A stretch of 64,000 nt of DNA, taken from Ktedonosporobacter rubrisoli. GTDB lineage: Bacteria; Chloroflexota; Ktedonobacteria; Ktedonobacterales; Ktedonobacteraceae. Below are positions 1 through 7,921 of this stretch, piece by piece (the stretch's first letter is position 1; every line of letters begins with the position of its first letter). Made by a program: the position numbers and the translations under genes. The stretch is taken from assembly GCF_004208415.1 (NCBI RefSeq), contig NZ_CP035758.1:8618001-8682000 (forward strand), written 5' to 3'. The notes under the pieces were generated by a model. That model was not told the origin of the DNA. It did not search any database and saw only the letters and a list, made by a program, of their open reading frames with translations.

Positions 1-520
1 CGGTATTGAAGGCAAAGAGAGCGGGTCCGTTGCTACAGTTGTTGTCTTTGAGGCAGCGGATAGTTAAAGGGACCGAGAGGGTATAGGCAATAAACTCGGG
101 ATTATACAGATTGCTGAAGATCAACTCTACCGAAGAGAGCTTGGCCGCCGGATGGGAAGAGATACAGCTCACCTCCCCGCTGGAACCGACGAGATTGCCA
201 TCGGTAAGAATCCAATTGTTCTGATCTGAGCTATTTGTAGAGGGCCAGCTGTCGATCAGAACGCCAAGGCCAGTACATTTGATCTCATTGGGTGCGGGCC
301 TATTCTCTGTCTCTGCTTGGGTATAAGAGGCGATGAGACGAACCACAGAAACGCCAGGGCGCACCACATCCCTGGGCATATCCGCCACGCTAGTAGAAGC
401 TGCGAAAGCAGTAGGAGATACAAGCACTGCCTGCAAGGCAATAAGGAACCCACCAAGAATAGAGCAGGCGTACCAGCTTGCTCGCCTCTTTCGCGTGGTC
501 TTGAAACTATGCGTACTCAT
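1..520 (-). CDS. Secreted trypsin-like protease-type protein, N-terminal part
   Basis: This frame runs open from an ATG at 520 to the window edge (173 codons, no stop), so the C-terminus is missing. The product starts with a signal peptide: a basic stretch (KTTRKRRAS), a hydrophobic core at about residues 18-35 and an A-F-A-A cleavage-like site near residue 42. The mature part (SVVRLIASY, then GLGVLID, then WILTDGNLV) has the spacing of the first strands of HtrA/chymotrypsin-type domains, where the catalytic His would follow a T-x-x-H type motif. Here the aligned segment reads LTDGNLV, so no catalytic His can be confirmed. An AAGGGA SD sits about 8 bases before the ATG. It could be an inactive protease homologue or an unrelated surface protein; the signal peptide is clear, the fold is inference. 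Confidence 0.6.
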   Translation of the reverse strand, partial: MSTHSFKTTRKRRASWYACSILGGFLIALQAVLVSPTAFAASTSVADMPRDVVRPGVSVVRLIASYTQAETENRPAPNEIKCTGLGVLIDSWPSTNSSDQNNWILTDGNLVGSSGEVSCISSHPAAKLSSVELIFSNLYNPEFIAYTLSVPLTIRCLKDNNCSNGPALFAFNT

Positions 521-568
521 TGATAAATTCCCTTCATGCCGGATACACAGCGCATAGAAGATTGCCTC

Positions 569-2503
569 TTATCGTCCTAATCGATTTCGTAAACGTTGGT
601 ACATCTGTTGCACTGCTGGATTTGCACCCAGAGGACCTATAACGTAACTACATTCACGGAACGCATCCTCAAATTTATTTTCGTGCTCATAGACCTGGCT
701 CAGTAAGAAGCGCGTCTGGTGATCGGCCGGATTAATGACGAGCACCTGGACAAAGGCCTGCTCAGCCACAGCGAAGCGGTTCATCCGCATAGCAAGCTGT
801 CCTAGCGCATAGTGTACGGCCGGCTGGGGAGGTTGTTTGGGTGCCAGGTGCGCTGCTTCCTGGTATTCTCTCAGGGCAGCATCAAGTTGCCCCGTCTTAT
901 CGTAACACTGGCCTAAACGCTGATGAGTTTCAAAATCTTCGGGTTTTAAGCGTAGAGATTGTATATAGGCAGGGATCGCTTGCAGGGGCTGTTGACGTAA
1001 GAATAGAGAAACGTCGCCCACAAGTTTATGCGTTTCGGCGTCTTCTGGATTAAGCGAGAGAGAACGGTTATACGCACGAATGGCATAATCAATTTGAGGA
1101 GGAACGCGCCGGGCAAAAACCTGTCCAAAGATCTTATGCACCAGTGCATTATTCGGCTCTAAACCAAATGCCTGCATCACAGCGGCATGCGCCGGCTCAA
1201 TACGTCCACCGGCAAGGTGGGCCAGAGCAGCGGCGATATGAGGACCGGCCGGCCCCGTTGTTGTATGTGTGGAAGGGCCAGTTCCCTGATGCGGGCCGGT
1301 ACCAGATTGTGGACCAGTTCCGGGGGCAGGAGTAGGGCTAACGGGTGTTGATGGCGTGCCAGAGCGAGGAAAAGCGCTAGAAGGGGTAGCCGGATTGACC
1401 GGTCGTGGCGCCGCACCTCCTGGCAGGTTAGGTAGCATGGCGGGTGGCACTGCGCTGATGGGTGGCAGATTCATCAGTGCGCGCTCCATCTCCATGGCGT
1501 TGGGCCAGCGCTGCTCCAGTGCAGGAGCCAGAGCTTTCATGAGCACTTGCTCAAAAGCTGGCGAGATATCCGGGCGCAAGGTGCGCACGGGCGGGAACGA
1601 GAAGATGGAAGGCTTATTATTGACTGCATCATGATGCGTAAGCAGGCGGTGTAATGTTGCTCCCAACGCGTAGAGGTCGCTGCGTGGCTCGGGCATGCCG
1701 TGTAATTGCTCGGGCGGCGCATACCCAATAGTCATAATAATCGTGGCCTGGCGCTGCGACTGGAAGGTGCGAGCAATACCGAAATCGATCAATTTAATCT
1801 CGTCCCGGCCCGTGACCATGATGTTGGATGGTTTAAGATCGCGGAAGATGATTGGCGGATTCTGACGGTGCAGATATCCCAGCACACTACAGACTTGCTG
1901 TGCCCAGCTGCGCGCGCGCGCCTCCTCAATGCCATGGGCTCCATTGACGCCGGCTACCTTGCCATCTTGCTCCAGGATGTCACCAAGCGTACGCCCTTCG
2001 ATAAAGTCCATGACCAGATAGTGCCGGCCCTCTTCCATAAAGAAATCGCGGACACGGGGAATACAGGGATGGTTCAAATCAAGCAGTAACGTCGCTTCTC
2101 GCGAGAACCATTCTACGGCCTGGTTGCGCTCGCTCTCGTTATGAAACTCGTCGAGCATCTCTTTGACGGCGCAGGGGCGCTTAAAGCGCGTATCTATGGC
2201 TTTGTAAACGGCTCCCATGCCGCCAGCGGCTATCAGCCTATCGATTTGGTAGCGGCCAGCTGAGAGCATTACGCCTGAGGATAGGCGGCGATGGCGGACA
2301 TTCTCGCCTTCCTGGGTTGACTTGTTTGAGGACGGTGTGGCTACAAACTGCCCGCTGCTGGACCCACCAGCCGCGTTTGGCTGAGCTGATGAAGCTAAAG
2401 AAGAATCTGGCGTAGCGCCGCTGTTGCCAGGCCCACTTGACGGCACAGCAGAACTACTCGCATAGGCCCCATTGTTTGGATCAGACGGATAATTTTGTGC
2501 CAT
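569..2503 (-). CDS. Serine/threonine protein kinase with C-terminal TPR repeats
   Basis: This is a Hanks-type kinase that transfers ATP phosphate to Ser/Thr of partner proteins. The kinase domain spans about residues 84-345: glycine loop AAGGMGAVY (92-100), ATP lysine in AVKEM (K114), catalytic loop IIFRDLKPSN (D222, with Phe in place of the usual His of HRD), DFG at 240-242 and the P+1-loop motif APPEQ at about 262. An 80-residue Ser/Gly/Pro-rich tail precedes it. A Pro/Thr/Gly-rich linker (about 365-440) leads to four or five TPR-like units up to the C-terminus, probably the partner-binding part. I see no membrane helix or PASTA domain, so the kinase is probably cytosolic, unlike PknB. A TATAAT-like -10 lies at 2632-2637 without a good -35. 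It appears to be a single-gene unit. Confidence 0.95.
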   Translation of the reverse strand: MAQNYPSDPNNGAYASSSAVPSSGPGNSGATPDSSLASSAQPNAAGGSSSGQFVATPSSNKSTQEGENVRHRRLSSGVMLSAGRYQIDRLIAAGGMGAVYKAIDTRFKRPCAVKEMLDEFHNESERNQAVEWFSREATLLLDLNHPCIPRVRDFFMEEGRHYLVMDFIEGRTLGDILEQDGKVAGVNGAHGIEEARARSWAQQVCSVLGYLHRQNPPIIFRDLKPSNIMVTGRDEIKLIDFGIARTFQSQRQATIIMTIGYAPPEQLHGMPEPRSDLYALGATLHRLLTHHDAVNNKPSIFSFPPVRTLRPDISPAFEQVLMKALAPALEQRWPNAMEMERALMNLPPISAVPPAMLPNLPGGAAPRPVNPATPSSAFPRSGTPSTPVSPTPAPGTGPQSGTGPHQGTGPSTHTTTGPAGPHIAAALAHLAGGRIEPAHAAVMQAFGLEPNNALVHKIFGQVFARRVPPQIDYAIRAYNRSLSLNPEDAETHKLVGDVSLFLRQQPLQAIPAYIQSLRLKPEDFETHQRLGQCYDKTGQLDAALREYQEAAHLAPKQPPQPAVHYALGQLAMRMNRFAVAEQAFVQVLVINPADHQTRFLLSQVYEHENKFEDAFRECSYVIGPLGANPAVQQMYQRLRNRLGR

Positions 2504-2631
2504 ACTTTTACACCGTAACCTACTGCTTGAACTCCCTTATTTTCTGTGAGATATACTGCCTTCTACTGGCTCTATGAGGAGCTCAAGAAAACTTATTCTC
2601 CATCTCGCTCTTAGCTTTTTATATTGGGGGC

Positions 2632-2637
2632 ATTATA
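2632..2637 (-). promoter_or_regulatory. Candidate -10 box for the Ser/Thr kinase gene
   Basis: A perfect TATAAT on the minus strand lies about 130 bases before the kinase ATG. No convincing -35 hexamer is found 16-18 bases upstream, so this is only a candidate. Confidence 0.3.
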
Positions 2638-2765
2638 ACACATCTTTCCACTTATGCGCAGTAACCGATTTGACTGCAGTTTTGCGGAGTGTGCAACACC
2701 CTTACCTGCCTCCGAAAATGCAGGCCCAAAGTTAAGAGCCATTCGGAAAGAAGTATATAGAGAGA

Positions 2766-2787
2766 AGGGGGTTCTTTGCAACCCCCT
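2766..2787 (-). terminator. Candidate terminator hairpin after the hisD-like gene
   Basis: AGGGGGTT and AACCCCCT form an 8 bp stem with a 6-base loop, 108 bases downstream of the hisD-like stop. On the minus strand the stem is followed by a pyrimidine-rich TTCTCTCTATAT rather than a pure U tract, so termination is likely but not certain. Confidence 0.45.
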
Positions 2788-2894
2788 CTAACCATAATTG
2801 TGCCATCAGTCAGCTATAATTTATGCTCGCTTGATGGCATGAAAGAAGCTTTTTTCCTGCTCACTGTTTGAGCCTGCAAGCATGTCAATGAGCT

Positions 2895-4217
2895 TTAGGA
2901 TTGTGATGATGGCGCTGGCCTATCGATGACGGCCCGCGCATGGGCAGGGAAGCCCTCAAATTCTGCCAGCTGGCGAGTTGTCTCGCTGAGAGAGGCCAAA
3001 CCTTCCTGAGTAAGATATCCTATTCCTGTACGCTTTAAAAAGTCGTAGACAGAGGTGCAGGAGAACGTATGGCCAAAGCCGCCAGTTGGTAAAATGGCGT
3101 TGGTGCCAAGGCTATAGTTTCCGATGCAAGTTGGCGTGAAGGGGCCAAGTAGGATCTCGCCGGCATTCTTTAGCTCCGGCAGGATTGCAAATGGCTCGCG
3201 TACCTGGACCTCTAGATGCTCAGGAGCGTACTCGTTGACAAATTTGATAGCCTCTGCCATATCGGGCGCCAGGACAATGCCACCTGTGCCCTTTTCTCCT
3301 TCAAAGCCCGCACGACAGAAGTCCTGGCGCCACTGAGGCAGCGCCTCAAGCCTGGCTGTTAGCACCGGCAAGACAGCCTCAACCAGGGCCTGGCTGTCAG
3401 TAACGAGCAGGCTAGAAGAGTCGGGGCCATGTTCAGCCTCAATCAGGAGATCGCGCGCAACAAGCTCAGGGTCTGCGCTTTCGTCGGCAAGAAGGATCGA
3501 TTCGCTGGGCCCGGCCGGCAAGCCAACATCAACAGTACCATAGAGCAAGCGTTTGGCCGCCGAGACGTAGGGACTGCCTGGTCCGGTGAGCTTATGGACG
3601 CGCGCAATACTTTCTGTGCCATAAGCCAACGCGGCGATCGCCTGGGCTCCACTGGCGCGATAGATTTCGTGTACGCCGCACAGATCGGCAGCGACAAGCG
3701 AGGCAGGATCAATCTCGCCATCGGGTCCCGGCGGCGTGCAGACAACGATGCGCGGCACGCCTGCGATGCTGGCCGGCGTCGCAAGCATGTACATCACAGA
3801 AGGGAATGCTCCTTTGCCACGCGGCACATAAAGACCGACACTGCTGATGGGCGTGATCTTCTCGCCTGCCATCACTCCGGGCGCTACCTGAGTGAACCAT
3901 TGCTCATGTGGCATCTGCCGTTCATGGAATGTGCGCACATTCTTGATAGCATGCTTGATTGCCGCGTAGACATCCTTATCAAGCTTGTCGTAAGCTTGCT
4001 CAATGGTTGCCTGATCGACGCGCAGGCGTGCGGGCGTGAGCTTGACGCGATCAAAGCGGGCCATAAACTCAATGAGCGCCTCGTCGCCGCGATCACGTAC
4101 AGCATGCACAATCGGACGCACGTAATCTATGAGGTCGTCAATTGCCACTTCGGCTCGACGCAAGAGGCGAGCGCGTCGAGTAGTATCTAGTTTTGCTAAT
4201 TCGTAAAAATGAATCAT
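2895..4217 (-). CDS. hisD: Histidinol dehydrogenase family protein, divergent active site
   Basis: At 440 residues it is full length for HisD, the zinc/NAD enzyme that oxidises L-histidinol to histidine, and is colinear with E. coli HisD throughout (VGLYVPRG, ATPASIAG, SGAQAIAALAYGTES, GPGSPYV, PAGPSES). The catalytic pair EH in YAPEHLEVQ (E333, H334) and the C-terminal zinc His (H426, in PAHARAV) are kept. Aligned from memory to E. coli, two zinc ligands differ: Gln259 becomes Glu (E260 in IEAEHGP) and Asp360 becomes Asn (N367 in IGNYSLG). Substrate-contact His367 is Ala (A374 in GTNAILP). Such changes are expected in HisD paralogues that oxidise other alcohols, such as the sulfopropanediol dehydrogenase HpsN. 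No other his gene is near; an MFS transporter lies upstream on the same strand. The family is certain, the substrate is not. Confidence 0.85.
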   Translation of the reverse strand: MIHFYELAKLDTTRRARLLRRAEVAIDDLIDYVRPIVHAVRDRGDEALIEFMARFDRVKLTPARLRVDQATIEQAYDKLDKDVYAAIKHAIKNVRTFHERQMPHEQWFTQVAPGVMAGEKITPISSVGLYVPRGKGAFPSVMYMLATPASIAGVPRIVVCTPPGPDGEIDPASLVAADLCGVHEIYRASGAQAIAALAYGTESIARVHKLTGPGSPYVSAAKRLLYGTVDVGLPAGPSESILLADESADPELVARDLLIEAEHGPDSSSLLVTDSQALVEAVLPVLTARLEALPQWRQDFCRAGFEGEKGTGGIVLAPDMAEAIKFVNEYAPEHLEVQVREPFAILPELKNAGEILLGPFTPTCIGNYSLGTNAILPTGGFGHTFSCTSVYDFLKRTGIGYLTQEGLASLSETTRQLAEFEGFPAHARAVIDRPAPSSQS

Positions 4218-4393
4218 CGTATTTCTTCCTCATCGGAGCCTAAACTTCGTGGGGTGCTAATATCTGGCGAGTTGTTTTCTGTCCTTCGCCCCGTCTTTAT
4301 GATACGTGAGAGAGGCTAAGTTGTCTATAGCACAGCCAGGCACCCCTCGGAAAAGTGGCGCAGGTGAAAAGTTTCCGAGAGGTGGCCCGGGGA

Positions 4394-5791
4394 CTAGGCT
4401 TCGGAGGCGCGCAGCAAGAGATCCGCGCGTTCGGCGGCCTGCACATCATCGCGCATCCAGCGGGCGCCGAGAATGCCCACCAGGCCAGCGATAAAGAGAG
4501 CAGGAGCACAGGTAAGCAGGATAGCTATGCTTAGATCCTGGCCGGCCATGCCAGCTTGAAAATGCAAGCCATGCGTTGGATCGAGGGCTGTGGCCAAAAT
4601 ACCCACGATGGATGGGGAGAAGGCATCGCCGAAGAGATGGGCAAGAAGCAGAGAAATGGCCACGGCCGAGGCGCGCAGGGCCGCCGGCGCTACATCCTGG
4701 GTCGCAGCCGTACAGGGGCCGGTATAGATGGTAAGTAAAATAGCCGAGAGTACGAAAAAGATAGTAAAAGAGACGATATTGTGGAAGAGCATGGCTGCGG
4801 CAAAGGCCGGCGCTCCGACCAGAAAACCAACGCCACATACAAGCACGCGCGAGCCTGGATGGCGCCGGTTGAGCATGTCGGCCATATATCCGCCCAGGAG
4901 CGTACCTATGATGCCGGCGACAACGATAACTCCGCCTGAATAGAGGCCGGCCGTTCCCGAGGAGAGATGAAAGGTATCCTTTTGCTGCAGATAGGTTGGC
5001 AGAAAGGTTGTGCTGACTCCCAGCACAAAATAGGCAAAGACTTGCATGATGATTAATACTACCAGCGTTTTGATCCGCAGTAAGGACCACATCTTACTAA
5101 AGCTGGCCCTGAGCGTGCTTCCTTTTTGCGCGCCGGCTATGCTCTCCTCGCCTGCCAGGAGGTCTTGAGGCTGGACGGAGAGCCTTTTCTCATCAGCCTC
5201 GTTGCGCCCTGGCTCACGGATGAACCAGGCCAGAATAGCCAGGACCAGACCTGGTAAGCCAGTAAAGAGGAAGGCCAGGCGCCAGCTGCCAAAATAGAGA
5301 CCGGCCAGCACGCCTCCCAGCTCGTAGCCTCCCAGGATACCAAGCAACTGGGCAATGCTCCACCAGCTCATAATGCGCGAACGTTTCTCGCGATCGAAAT
5401 AGTCGCTCATCAGCGCAGTTCCTGCAGGAAAATAGCCGGCCTCGCCGATGCCAAGAATCATGCGGAAAATAAAAAGCGAAAGAAAATTGGTGGCCAGTGA
5501 GGTTAAGGCGGTAGTTACGCTCCAGAGTCCCACACAGAGCGCGACAACACTTTTGCGCTGGGAGCGATCGGCCCAGAGACCCAGCGGTATTGTGCCCAAC
5601 GTGTAGACGATTAAGAAGGCCGAGGTAACGAAACCAATCCCATCAAGCTGAAAATTGAGTTCTTTGGCAATAACGTTCGCCGCTCCAACTAATACATAGC
5701 GGTCTAAATAGTTAAGGAAGCTGATGGCGAACATGATCCAGAAGACATATCTACTGCCGAAGCGCGTAAGAGTTTTCCAGGTGAGGGCCAT
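4394..5791 (-). CDS. MFS transporter (Spinster-like/anion symporter type)
   Basis: A 465-residue protein with about 12 hydrophobic helices. Signatures include NYLDRYVLVGAANVI in helix 1, the loop 2-3 motif GLWADRSQRKSV, and GIGEAGYFPAGTALMSDYF in helix 4, a pattern common to Spinster-like and ACS-type carriers of organic anions or lipids. A longer frame exists with a TTG at 5818, but ATG 5791 is preferred; its SD (AAAGG) is about 12 bases away, which is slightly long. The C-terminus ends in a short cytosolic tail rich in Arg and Glu. It precedes the HisD-like dehydrogenase by 176 bases on the same strand, so both may be on one mRNA: uptake of a hydroxylated compound followed by its oxidation is a reasonable inference. 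The substrate cannot be read from the sequence. Confidence 0.85.
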   Translation of the reverse strand: MALTWKTLTRFGSRYVFWIMFAISFLNYLDRYVLVGAANVIAKELNFQLDGIGFVTSAFLIVYTLGTIPLGLWADRSQRKSVVALCVGLWSVTTALTSLATNFLSLFIFRMILGIGEAGYFPAGTALMSDYFDREKRSRIMSWWSIAQLLGILGGYELGGVLAGLYFGSWRLAFLFTGLPGLVLAILAWFIREPGRNEADEKRLSVQPQDLLAGEESIAGAQKGSTLRASFSKMWSLLRIKTLVVLIIMQVFAYFVLGVSTTFLPTYLQQKDTFHLSSGTAGLYSGGVIVVAGIIGTLLGGYMADMLNRRHPGSRVLVCGVGFLVGAPAFAAAMLFHNIVSFTIFFVLSAILLTIYTGPCTAATQDVAPAALRASAVAISLLLAHLFGDAFSPSIVGILATALDPTHGLHFQAGMAGQDLSIAILLTCAPALFIAGLVGILGARWMRDDVQAAERADLLLRASEA

Positions 5792-5947
5792 ACAGTCTTT
5801 GCACCTTTCTCTAAGCAAATCTTCTGTTGTTACTTCCCTTTTCTACGGCTTCCCCAGATTCCTGTCCCGTTGTCAGGCTGGCGACAATCCTCCTTTCCTT
5901 GGCGATAAGCTGCCTCTTACATGAAATCAATAAAAACTGTTGAGCGT

Positions 5948-5956
5948 ATTATAGCA
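5948..5956 (-). promoter_or_regulatory. Extended -10 promoter for the MFS/HisD-like pair
   Basis: The minus strand reads TGC-TATAAT, a perfect extended -10 box, about 157 bases upstream of the MFS start. No strong -35 is seen, as is usual for extended -10 promoters. Confidence 0.5.
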
Positions 5957-5984
5957 TGGAGACAACGGAGAGATGCGGGCTCGG

Positions 5985-6010
5985 GAGGCGAATGCTGCAG
6001 CATTCGCCTC
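5985..6010. repeat. Perfect 26-base palindrome (hairpin)
   Basis: GAGGCGAATGCTG is followed directly by its exact reverse complement. It begins 9 bases after the stop of the single-domain response regulator (minus strand) and lies between that gene and the MFS promoter. There is no U tract, so it may be an mRNA 3' stabilising hairpin or a weak terminator. Confidence 0.6.
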
Positions 6011-6018
6011 GGATGTCG

Positions 6019-6402
6019 CTATTGCTGAGTTAGTAAATTATCGACTAAGTTGAGAAATAGATCTAATTCGAAAGGCTTCTCTATATATAAGAGATGGCGC
6101 TGATGCATCTCACTTTTAGGAATGCTCGCACTCATAAAAAGCACATGCATGGCCTTAAGGCTTTCATCGGTAGTGATCATGTTCTCATAGAGCTCTAAGC
6201 CGTTCATGTGAGGGAGTTGGTAATCTAATAAACAGAGTTGGGGCCGCTTGCTCTGTATAAGTTTGAGCGCTTCGTGACCATCATTGACCAGCAGTATCTC
6301 GTAGGGAGTTTCGCCTTTGAGGGCCTGGAAAATGAAATCGGCCACATCGTGATCATCTTCCACCACCAGAATCAGCTTACTTGCGTTATCTTGATCTAGC
6401 AT
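6019..6402 (-). CDS. Single-domain response regulator (CheY-like receiver)
   Basis: A 127-residue protein consisting only of a receiver domain. It has the acidic pocket VEDDHD (residues 14-19), the phosphoacceptor D60 in CLLDYQLP, the Ser/Thr switch in FMSAS (about 89-93) and the conserved Lys in IEKPF (K109). No output domain follows, so it must act by protein contact or as a phosphorelay intermediate, as CheY, Spo0F or DivK do. No histidine kinase is adjacent, so the partner is elsewhere (the PAS kinase at 39.9 kb already has its own regulator). The gene appears monocistronic and is followed by a perfect 26-base palindrome. Confidence 0.92.
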   Translation of the reverse strand: MLDQDNASKLILVVEDDHDVADFIFQALKGETPYEILLVNDGHEALKLIQSKRPQLCLLDYQLPHMNGLELYENMITTDESLKAMHVLFMSASIPKSEMHQRHLLYIEKPFELDLFLNLVDNLLTQQ

Positions 6403-6684
6403 TGACTTACTCCCCTAATTTCGGTTGGGATCGAAAATCCCTATGTATTCTTCACGTTATGTGCCGGGGGAAAGTTTCAAAGTGCAGAGCTTAGGTCTGA
6501 AATTAATAGAATTTTTATGCACGAGGTAATGGACACAATATATATAATACTTTTTTGTATGAAGTTATACGTATGAAGCTGAGGCAAAGAAGGAGTAAGC
6601 TAATACTGGAAGCGGAAGTCGCTATACAATCCAAGGACGCGGCCGATGGTAGCTTACTCAGGTTGGGGATACGGCAGGTGAAGG
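6403..6684. other. Intergenic region before the single-domain regulator, no gene seen
   Basis: This 282-base AT-rich stretch separates the end of recO from the start of the response regulator on the minus strand. The plus-strand open frame at 6555-6878 runs into recO antisense and has no SD, so I do not call it. The regulator's promoter should lie here but no consensus pair stands out. Confidence 0.4.
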
Positions 6685-7524
6685 CTAGTTTTTCTCGCGG
6701 ACGCGGCTATCCAGTCGCAGCATTTCTAAAAAGCTCCAGGATTTCAGATCGCGTTCGAGATGATAGCGGAGCAGGCTATGCATGGCTGTTTCGATCTCTG
6801 CATGCAGACGAGCCGTCAGGCGTATCCGTGGCACATGTTGCCAGTCGTCGGCGCGTTGCAGGAGGCGTAAAACTTTGAGCGCATTGGCCGAGAGGGCCTG
6901 GGCCCACAGATGCGAGCAGCGCGGGCAGAGCGCACCACCCAGCGAAGGCGTAAAGCCATTTTCTTCCGGCTGTAGCTCTGAGCCGCAATGTGCGCAGACG
7001 CGGAAAACTGGTTCGTAGCCAATATACGAAAGCAAGTTAATCTCGAAGTAGCGCGTAAGCAGCTGCGCGCGACTCTGCTCGTCTTCAACCGAGAGAGCTT
7101 CCTGCGCGCGCTGGCCCTGCAGAGCAAGCGCATCGCTATCAAGGCCGCGTAAAGCTTCGAGCAGCAAACGATAGACGTTGGGATGCTGCGTATCGTTTTC
7201 AATGAAGCGATCGACCATTTCGGCCAGATAAAAAGCGCAGGTAGTATGCCAGAGCTCATCGCGCAAATGGAGAAAGTTTTCGATGCTCTGGGCCTGGGTG
7301 ACAATATCAAGATTGCGGCCCTGAGCCATTTGCAGCTGGCTATGAGTAAGCAGATCCAGATGCCCGGCTTTCCTACTAATTGGCCGGCGCGAGCCCTTGG
7401 CGACTGCATGGAACTTACCTTTTTGAGGTGTAAAAAGCGTCAAGATACGATCCGCCTCGCCAAGGTCAGAATGCTTAAGAATGACAGCTTCGATGGGGTA
7501 GCTACGCTGTTGCTGATGTCGCAT
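6685..7524 (-). CDS. recO: DNA repair protein RecO
   Basis: A 279-residue RecO, which binds SSB and with RecR loads RecA at gaps and anneals single strands. The N-terminal OB fold is typical: EAVILKHSDLGEADRILTLFT (10-32) then GKFHAVAKGSRRPISR. The C-terminal helical part carries a zinc knuckle of four cysteines, C177-x2-C180 and C200-x2-C203. The open frame extends upstream to 7719, but that part is antisense to the two tRNA genes. The start at ATG 7524 (MRHQQQRSYP) has an AGGA SD about 9 bases away and gives the normal RecO length. The gene lies 52 bases downstream of tRNA-Cys on the same strand, so it may share the tRNA promoter. Confidence 0.95.
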   Translation of the reverse strand: MRHQQQRSYPIEAVILKHSDLGEADRILTLFTPQKGKFHAVAKGSRRPISRKAGHLDLLTHSQLQMAQGRNLDIVTQAQSIENFLHLRDELWHTTCAFYLAEMVDRFIENDTQHPNVYRLLLEALRGLDSDALALQGQRAQEALSVEDEQSRAQLLTRYFEINLLSYIGYEPVFRVCAHCGSELQPEENGFTPSLGGALCPRCSHLWAQALSANALKVLRLLQRADDWQHVPRIRLTARLHAEIETAMHSLLRYHLERDLKSWSFLEMLRLDSRVREKN

Positions 7525-7575
7525 GAGTGGAAATCCTGGAAAAGTAAAAGAGACGTGATAAGTATCACGTCTCTC

Positions 7576-7649
7576 TGGAGGCGACGAGCGGAATCGAACC
7601 GCTGATGCAGCTTTTGCAGAGCCGTGCCTTACCACTTGGCGACGTCGCC
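7576..7649 (-). tRNA. tRNA-Cys (GCA), CCA encoded
   Basis: The minus strand folds into a cloverleaf: acceptor GGCGACG/CGTCGCC, D arm GCC/GGC, anticodon loop CTGCAAA with anticodon GCA, T arm around GGTTCGATTCC, discriminator U and an encoded CCA end. The U discriminator agrees with tRNA-Cys identity. It lies 9 bases downstream of tRNA-Gly in the same transcript. Confidence 0.95.
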
Positions 7650-7658
7650 TTAATGGTG

Positions 7659-7733
7659 TGGAGCGGGAGACGGGGATCGAACCCGCGACTTTCTCCTTGG
7701 CAAGGAGATGCTCTACCACTGAGCCACTCCCGC
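7659..7733 (-). tRNA. tRNA-Gly (GCC), CCA encoded
   Basis: The minus strand cloverleaf has acceptor GCGGGAG/CTCCCGC, D loop CAGTGGTAGA, anticodon stem CTCCT/AGGAG with loop TTGCCAA (anticodon GCC), T loop GGTTCGATCCC, discriminator U and encoded CCA. It is the first gene of a tRNA-Gly, tRNA-Cys pair. Confidence 0.96.
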
Positions 7734-7794
7734 TTATTGCCGTTGCGCGTCACTTTATTTTTTAAGTTCGCGCTACTCTTTCGTTCGCGCTATT

Positions 7795-7823
7795 AAAATA
7801 CCATACTCCAGGCTTCCTGTCAA
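7795..7823 (-). promoter_or_regulatory. Consensus sigma-70 promoter for tRNA-Gly/tRNA-Cys
   Basis: TTGACA (plus 7818-7823), a 17-base spacer and TATTTT (plus 7795-7800) on the minus strand. The predicted start is about 55 bases before tRNA-Gly. It may also feed recO. Confidence 0.8.
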
Positions 7824-7921
7824 CCACTTTTTAATGAGTTTTGGCGAATGGCGCAAAATTCGTTGGCTGGACCAACTGGCCTGCGGCCGCGTCCAGGGCC
7901 GGCACCTTCTGTCTGCTGCGA

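Noticed and set aside
6555..6878. A 107-codon plus-strand frame ahead of and over recO
   Set aside because: It has no SD, is antisense to recO for most of its length, and its Arg/Gly-rich composition is typical of a shadow frame.
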